Part shown: one piece after another, positions 59,986-64,000 of the stretch
Position numbering within the stretch: position 1 is the first letter of the stretch
Layout: every line of letters begins with the position of its first letter
Assembly: GCA_965228065.1 (NCBI GenBank)
Contig: OZ245788.1
Location: 4,216,001 to 4,280,000 of the forward strand
Length of the DNA stretch: 64,000 nucleotides
Direction of reading: 5' to 3'
From: Sphingobium_A sp965228065
Lineage (GTDB): Bacteria > Pseudomonadota > Alphaproteobacteria > Sphingomonadales > Sphingomonadaceae
Notes under the pieces: model-generated
The model's input: only the letters and a program-made list of their open reading frames with translations
Told to the model about the DNA's origin: nothing
Database searches by the model: none
Program-made: the position numbers and the translations under genes

Positions 59986-60888
59986 ATGGCCGCACGCGCT
60001 TACTGGCAGGGACAGATCAGGCTGGCCCTGGTCTCGATCCCGGTCGAAATCTATCCGGCGACCAAATCGACCTCGACGGTCGCCTTCCACCAGATCCACG
60101 AGCCTTCGGGGAAACGCATCAAATATGAGAAGGTGGTACCGGGCATCGGCCCGGTCGATGCCGACGAAATCATGAAGGGGTTCGAGATCTCGAAGGGCGA
60201 TTACGTCCTGCTCGAACAGGACGAGATCGATGCGGTAAAGCTGGAAAGCCGCAAGACGCTGGAGCTTGTCCAGTTCGTAGACGCGAGCGAAATCGACGTG
60301 CTCTATTACGAGAAACCCTATTTCGTCGTCCCCGCGGACGATCTGGCGGATGAAGCCTATATTGTTCTGCGCGAAGCGCTGAGGCGCAGCAAGAAGGTTG
60401 GGCTGGGCCAGCTCGCGATGCGCGGACGCGAATATATCGTCAGCCTGAAACCGTGCGGACGCGGGCTCGTGCTGGAGACGCTTCGCTATGCCGAGGAAGT
60501 GAACAAGGCACAGGGCTATTTCCGCGACATCGGCGAGACCAAGGCCGACCCCGAACTGCTCGATCTCGCCGCAACGCTGATCGAGAAGAAGGCCGGCGCC
60601 TTCGATCCGAAGAAATTCACCGACCATTATACCGACGCGGTCCGCGCGCTGGTGGAGCGCAAGCGCAAGGCCAAGGGCCGCAAGATCACCGCCGAGCCGG
60701 ATGAGGCGCGGCCAAGCGGGGCAAACGTCGTCGATCTGATGGCTGCGCTCAAGAAATCGCTGGAGCGACCGGGTGCGAAGGCGGCACCGGCGAAAAAGCC
60801 GCCTGCGAAAACCAGTGCGAAGAAAGCGGTGCCCGCGGCCAAGGCGCCGGCAAAGAAGGCGCCAGCGCGCAAGCGGGCGGCGGCATAA
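59986..60888 (+). CDS. ku: Ku protein for non-homologous end joining
   Basis: A 300-residue bacterial Ku that rings DNA ends and recruits LigD. The conserved ARAYWQGQIRLALVSIPVEIY start, core domain (to about residue 250) and a Lys/Ala/Pro-rich tail (KKPPAKTSAKKAVPAAK...) that probably adds DNA binding. ATG 59986 follows GGAG by eight bases. ligD is 65 bases downstream on the same strand, so the two may form an operon. Confidence 0.95.
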   Translation: MAARAYWQGQIRLALVSIPVEIYPATKSTSTVAFHQIHEPSGKRIKYEKVVPGIGPVDADEIMKGFEISKGDYVLLEQDEIDAVKLESRKTLELVQFVDASEIDVLYYEKPYFVVPADDLADEAYIVLREALRRSKKVGLGQLAMRGREYIVSLKPCGRGLVLETLRYAEEVNKAQGYFRDIGETKADPELLDLAATLIEKKAGAFDPKKFTDHYTDAVRALVERKRKAKGRKITAEPDEARPSGANVVDLMAALKKSLERPGAKAAPAKKPPAKTSAKKAVPAAKAPAKKAPARKRAAA

Positions 60889-60896
60889 GGATGTCT

Positions 60897-60921
60897 GACC
60901 CAAGCCTTCGCTGGGGTGACG
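60897..60921. repeat. Single half of repeat family 3
   Basis: GACCCAAGCCTTCGCTGGGGTGACG matches the right half of the family 3 elements, without its partner. It lies between ku and ligD. Confidence 0.5.
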
Positions 60922-60953
60922 TTCAGGGCTTGGGATCGTTGGGGCGCTAGACG

Positions 60954-63446
60954 ATGGCCCGCACGACCGATCCGCTTGCGACCTACAACGCCAAGCGCGA
61001 CTTCGCGAAGACTGCGGAGCCGGCAGGAAAAAGGGGAAGGGCGACCGGCAACAGCTTCATGGTGCAGAAGCATGATGCGACGCGGCTGCATTGGGATTTC
61101 CGGCTGGAACTGGATGGCGTGCTCAAGAGCTGGGCGGTGACCAGGGGACCAAGTCTCAATCCCGACGACAAGCGGCTGGCGGTGCGCACCGAGGATCATC
61201 CGCTCAGCTATGCCACTTTCGAGGGCGCGATCCCCAAGGGCGAATATGGCGGCGGCACAGTCATGCTGTGGGATCGCGGCACCTGGACGCCCATACCAGG
61301 CAAGGATCCACGCAAGACGCTGGCGGAGGGGCATCTCCATTTCACCCTCGATGGCGAGCGGATGAAGGGCGAATGGCTGATGATCCGGCTAAAACCGCGC
61401 CCCGGCGAGAAGCGCGAGAACTGGTTGCTGCGCAAGATCGAGGACGCGCATGCCGGCGGCTCGGACGATCTTGTCGCACGCGCGCTGACCAGCATCGAAA
61501 CCGGGCGGACGATGGCGGAGATTGCAAGCGGCGCGAACCCCGTCTCGCTGAAGGGCAAGCGCGGCAAGGCCTTCGACGCGGTGATGGTGAAGGTGGAGAA
61601 GACGACCCGCGCGTCCCGCGTTCCCGTACGCAAGCCAAATGGAAAGCGCCCGGCCTTTCGCGCCGTGCAGAAGGCGACGCTGGTCGATCATGTGCCCTCC
61701 GGCAATGCCTGGCTGCACGAGATGAAATATGACGGTTACCGCTGTCTGCTCGCGGTTGGCGGCGGCAAGGCGACGGTGTTCACGCGCACCGGTCTCGACT
61801 GGACCGACAAATTCTCCGAGATTGCCGAAGCTGCCCTGGCATCAGACCTGCCGGCCGCGTTGATCGATGGCGAGATCGTGGCGCTCGATGCAGATGGCAA
61901 GCCTGATTTCTCATCGCTCCAGGCCGCGCTCAGCGAGGGCCGTCAGGGCTTTGTCCTGTTCGCGTTCGACCTCTTGTCGCTGGATGGCCGGGATCTCACC
62001 GGGCTCCCGAACATCGCGCGCAAGGAGAAGCTTGCAGCGCTGCTTCAGGGCATCGAGCCGCCGATCGTCTACGCGGAACATGTCCTTGGATCGGGTGATG
62101 AGCTGTTCCAGGCGATGTGTCAGGCCGGACAGGAGGGCATCATCGCAAAGAAGGCGGACGCCCCCTATCGCGGGGCGCGGACCAAGGCCTGGCTCAAAAT
62201 CAAATGCACCCGGCGCCAGGAATTCGTGATCCTGGGCTGGTTACCGTCAAGCGCGAGCGGACGGAGTCTGCGTTCGCTGTTCATCGGCACGCGCGAGAAT
62301 GGCGAACTGCGCTATGCCGGCAAGGTGGGCACGGGCTTCAATGCCGCCAATTCCGACGATCTGATGGCGCGTTTGGCCCGGATCGAATGCAAGTCGCCGG
62401 CCGCTGAAATTCCAGGTGCGGCGGCACGCGGCGGGCACTGGGTGACGCCAAGGCTCGTCGCCGAGGTCGCCTTTGCCGAATTCACTGCCGACAATGTGGT
62501 GCGCCATGCCAGTTTCCTGGGACTGCGCGATGACAAGGAGGCGAAGGACGTGACCGTCGAGAAGCCCAAGCCGGTACCGGATGCCGACCATGTGCGGATC
62601 ACCAACCGCGAACGGCTGATCTTTCCCGAGGCCAAGGTCACGAAAGGCGATCTGGCGAACTATTACGAAGCGATCGGCCCCGCGATGGCGCCGTGGGCAC
62701 TCAACCGCCCGATCAGCCTGGTCCGCTGTCCGCAGGGGCGTGCGAAGAAATGCTTCTTCCAGAAACATGATGCCGGCAGCTTCGGCGAGGCGATGCGGCA
62801 TGTCGACGTTCGTGAGAAGGACGGTAGCGTGGAGCCCTATCTCTACGCGGATACGATCGATGGCCTGATCTCCTGCGTGCAGATGGGAACCATCGAATTC
62901 CATGGCTGGGGATCGTCCGTGCCTGAAATCGAAAAGCCCGACCGGATGGTCATCGATCTCGATCCCGATCCTGCGGTGGGATTCGACGATGTAAAGCAGG
63001 CCGCTGGGGACATTCGCGACATATTGGAGGATCTGGGGCTGACGAGCTTTCCGATGCTGTCGGGCGGAAAGGGCGTCCATGTCGTCGTGCCACTGACGCC
63101 CGAGGCGGAATGGCCCGCCGTCAAGGATTTCGCGCAGCGCCTAGCATTGTCGCTGGCCCAGGCCGAACCGGACCGCTTCATTGCCACCATGTCGAAGGCG
63201 AAGCGCAAGGGGCTGATCTTTATCGATTGGCTGCGCAACCAGCGTGGCGCGACCGCGATCCTGCCCTATTCGGCGCGTGCGCGGCCCGGCGCGCCGGTCG
63301 CGGTGCCGCTGAGCTGGGCGGAGCTGAAGAAGGTCGACAGCGCCGGCATTTATTCGGTCAAGGACGCGAAGACGCTGCTCAAGCGTGCGAGCTCGGCTGC
63401 GCTCCAGGGCTGGGGCCAGGCGGAGCAGGTTCTGCCGGATCTCTAA
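60954..63446 (+). CDS. ligD: DNA ligase D (phosphoesterase-ligase-polymerase)
   Basis: An 830-residue NHEJ enzyme. Order: 3'-phosphoesterase (about 30-190, with HDATRLHWDFRLELDG and GEYGGGTVMLWD), ATP-dependent ligase (about 215-530, nucleotidyl Lys258 in EMKYDG, later EGIIAKKADAPY) and primase-like polymerase (about 550-830, with DLDPDPAVGFDD metal-binding Asp pair and GGKGVHVVVPL). All three activities look intact. Domain order is the Agrobacterium/Pseudomonas-type PE-LIG-POL, not the mycobacterial order. It works with Ku encoded upstream to repair double-strand breaks. Confidence 0.95.
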   Translation: MARTTDPLATYNAKRDFAKTAEPAGKRGRATGNSFMVQKHDATRLHWDFRLELDGVLKSWAVTRGPSLNPDDKRLAVRTEDHPLSYATFEGAIPKGEYGGGTVMLWDRGTWTPIPGKDPRKTLAEGHLHFTLDGERMKGEWLMIRLKPRPGEKRENWLLRKIEDAHAGGSDDLVARALTSIETGRTMAEIASGANPVSLKGKRGKAFDAVMVKVEKTTRASRVPVRKPNGKRPAFRAVQKATLVDHVPSGNAWLHEMKYDGYRCLLAVGGGKATVFTRTGLDWTDKFSEIAEAALASDLPAALIDGEIVALDADGKPDFSSLQAALSEGRQGFVLFAFDLLSLDGRDLTGLPNIARKEKLAALLQGIEPPIVYAEHVLGSGDELFQAMCQAGQEGIIAKKADAPYRGARTKAWLKIKCTRRQEFVILGWLPSSASGRSLRSLFIGTRENGELRYAGKVGTGFNAANSDDLMARLARIECKSPAAEIPGAAARGGHWVTPRLVAEVAFAEFTADNVVRHASFLGLRDDKEAKDVTVEKPKPVPDADHVRITNRERLIFPEAKVTKGDLANYYEAIGPAMAPWALNRPISLVRCPQGRAKKCFFQKHDAGSFGEAMRHVDVREKDGSVEPYLYADTIDGLISCVQMGTIEFHGWGSSVPEIEKPDRMVIDLDPDPAVGFDDVKQAAGDIRDILEDLGLTSFPMLSGGKGVHVVVPLTPEAEWPAVKDFAQRLALSLAQAEPDRFIATMSKAKRKGLIFIDWLRNQRGATAILPYSARARPGAPVAVPLSWAELKKVDSAGIYSVKDAKTLLKRASSAALQGWGQAEQVLPDL

Positions 63447-63447
63447 A

Positions 63448-63578
63448 ATTCCTCCCTGCAGGGGAGGGGGACCATGCCGTCAGGCATGGTGGAGGGGTGA
63501 GCCGCGTAGCGGCGACTGCGTCGCCCAACCCCTCCACCGTCCTTACGGACGGTCCCCCTCCCCTTCAGGGAGGATTTA
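63448..63578. repeat. Nested palindromic repeat, family 1 (copy B)
   Basis: TCCTCCCTGCAGGGGAGGGGGACC on the left pairs with GGTCCCCCTCCCCTTCAGGGAGGA on the right. Inner parts GGTGGAGGGG and CCCCTCCACC also pair. It lies between convergent ligD and methyltransferase ends. Confidence 0.75.
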
Positions 63579-64000
63579 TCATTTCGGCTTCACGAATTTC
63601 AGCGTCATGCGGTCGCTTTCGCCGATTGCCGCATATTTCGCCTTGTCGACTTCGCCGTTGCGATAGGTCGGCGGCAGGGTCCAGACGCCCTTTTCCCAGT
63701 CGGCGGTATCCTTGGGATTGGCGTTGACCTCGCTTTCGCCGGCCAGCTTGAATCCGGCCTTTTCGGCAAGCGCGACCACTGTCGATTTCTTGAGATAACC
63801 GCTTGATTTCTCAAGCGCGGAATCCCGCCCTTCAGCCAGTCGGTGGTCGACCACGCCGAGCGTGCCGCCGGGCTTCAGCGCTTTGAAGAAACTCGCGAAG
63901 GTGTCGTCGGCCGCAGTACCGCCACGCATGATGAAATTGTGGACGTTGCGGAAGGTCAGGATCACATCGGCGCTGCCGGGAGCGACATCGTCGATCGGCA
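63579..64000 (-). CDS. Class I SAM-dependent methyltransferase, C-terminal part (cut by window end)
   Basis: The last about 140 residues of a Rossmann-type methyltransferase-like protein. GSADVILTFRNVHNF and the KPGGTLGVVDHR motif (motif III/post-III region) are visible, followed by a C-terminal beta strand LKFVKP. The frame runs through the window edge; the GTG at 63965 is not the real start. Several exported proteins of this kind with a methyltransferase fold occur in proteobacteria. The N-terminus, hence any signal peptide, is outside. Confidence 0.75.
   Translation of the reverse strand, partial: PIDDVAPGSADVILTFRNVHNFIMRGGTAADDTFASFFKALKPGGTLGVVDHRLAEGRDSALEKSSGYLKKSTVVALAEKAGFKLAGESEVNANPKDTADWEKGVWTLPPTYRNGEVDKAKYAAIGESDRMTLKFVKPK

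Noticed and set aside
1..64000. tRNA, rRNA, integrase, transposase or phage genes
   Set aside because: I looked for conserved tRNA T-arm words, rRNA segments and recombinase motifs while reading and found none that hold up.

Overview
The window looks like ordinary chromosome of a high-GC alphaproteobacterium, most likely a sphingomonad (Sphingomonadaceae). The reasons are two large TonB-dependent receptors (one with a Gly-rich insert), a PhaR-type PHA regulator, Ku plus a PE-LIG-POL type LigD, a MipA/OmpV porin beside an OmpR/EnvZ-type pair, and many short palindromic repeats at gene ends. I see no rRNA, tRNA, CRISPR array, prophage, transposase or replication origin. The genus is not resolvable by eye.

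Layout. 1-5.7 kb: an ABC exporter behind a probable leader-peptide attenuator, then a divergent pair of a beta-lactamase-fold hydrolase and a D-aminoacylase-like amidohydrolase. 5.7-10.4 kb: ABC-F ATPase, NagX-like membrane acyltransferase, small proteins and an OYE-type flavin reductase. 10.7-15.2 kb: an ABC ATPase with a giant permease/M1-peptidase fusion. 15.3-16.4 kb: a Tat-lipoprotein D-amino-acid-oxidase homologue whose motif order is circularly permuted. 16.7-19.5 kb: TonB receptor. 19.7-25 kb: amino-sugar and cell-wall recycling (lysozyme-like protein, BadF-type kinase, NagA, SIS-type GlcN6P deaminase, MurQ). 25-31.7 kb: DsbB-like protein, DUF4386 protein, YhiN flavoprotein, alpha-hydroxyacid dehydrogenase, ArsR plus SRPBCC pair, CHRD protein, lipase-like hydrolase. 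31.7-37.9 kb: an M20 homologue lacking two metal ligands, a frameshifted TraB/DUF5694-like gene, a two-component system and MipA. 37.9-44.8 kb: dicarboxylate/glutamate symporter, DgcN (DUF1611) with a LysR regulator, an epimerase with its own LysR, and a RES/Xre toxin-antitoxin pair. 44.9-53.4 kb: KatE catalase, Gre-family factor, HPP and YbaN membrane proteins, and an operon of M20D amidohydrolase, MHS transporter and alanine racemase. 53.5-56.6 kb: second TonB receptor. 56.9-63.4 kb: thiolase, class III-sized PHA synthase, PhaR, Ku, LigD. The right edge cuts a methyltransferase gene.

How the genes may work together. Several unlinked loci deal with D-amino acids (D-aminoacylase-like enzyme, permuted DAAO, DgcN, alanine racemase) and with peptidoglycan amino sugars (NagX, GlcNAc-type kinase, NagA, NagB-II-like, MurQ). 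This fits a bacterium that recycles or scavenges cell-wall debris, but physical clustering is loose and the link is inference. The best candidates for something not well described are the permuted DAAO lipoprotein, the leader-peptide region at 139-282, the metal-ligand-deficient M20 protein, and the nested palindromes over a predicted leaderless arsR promoter.
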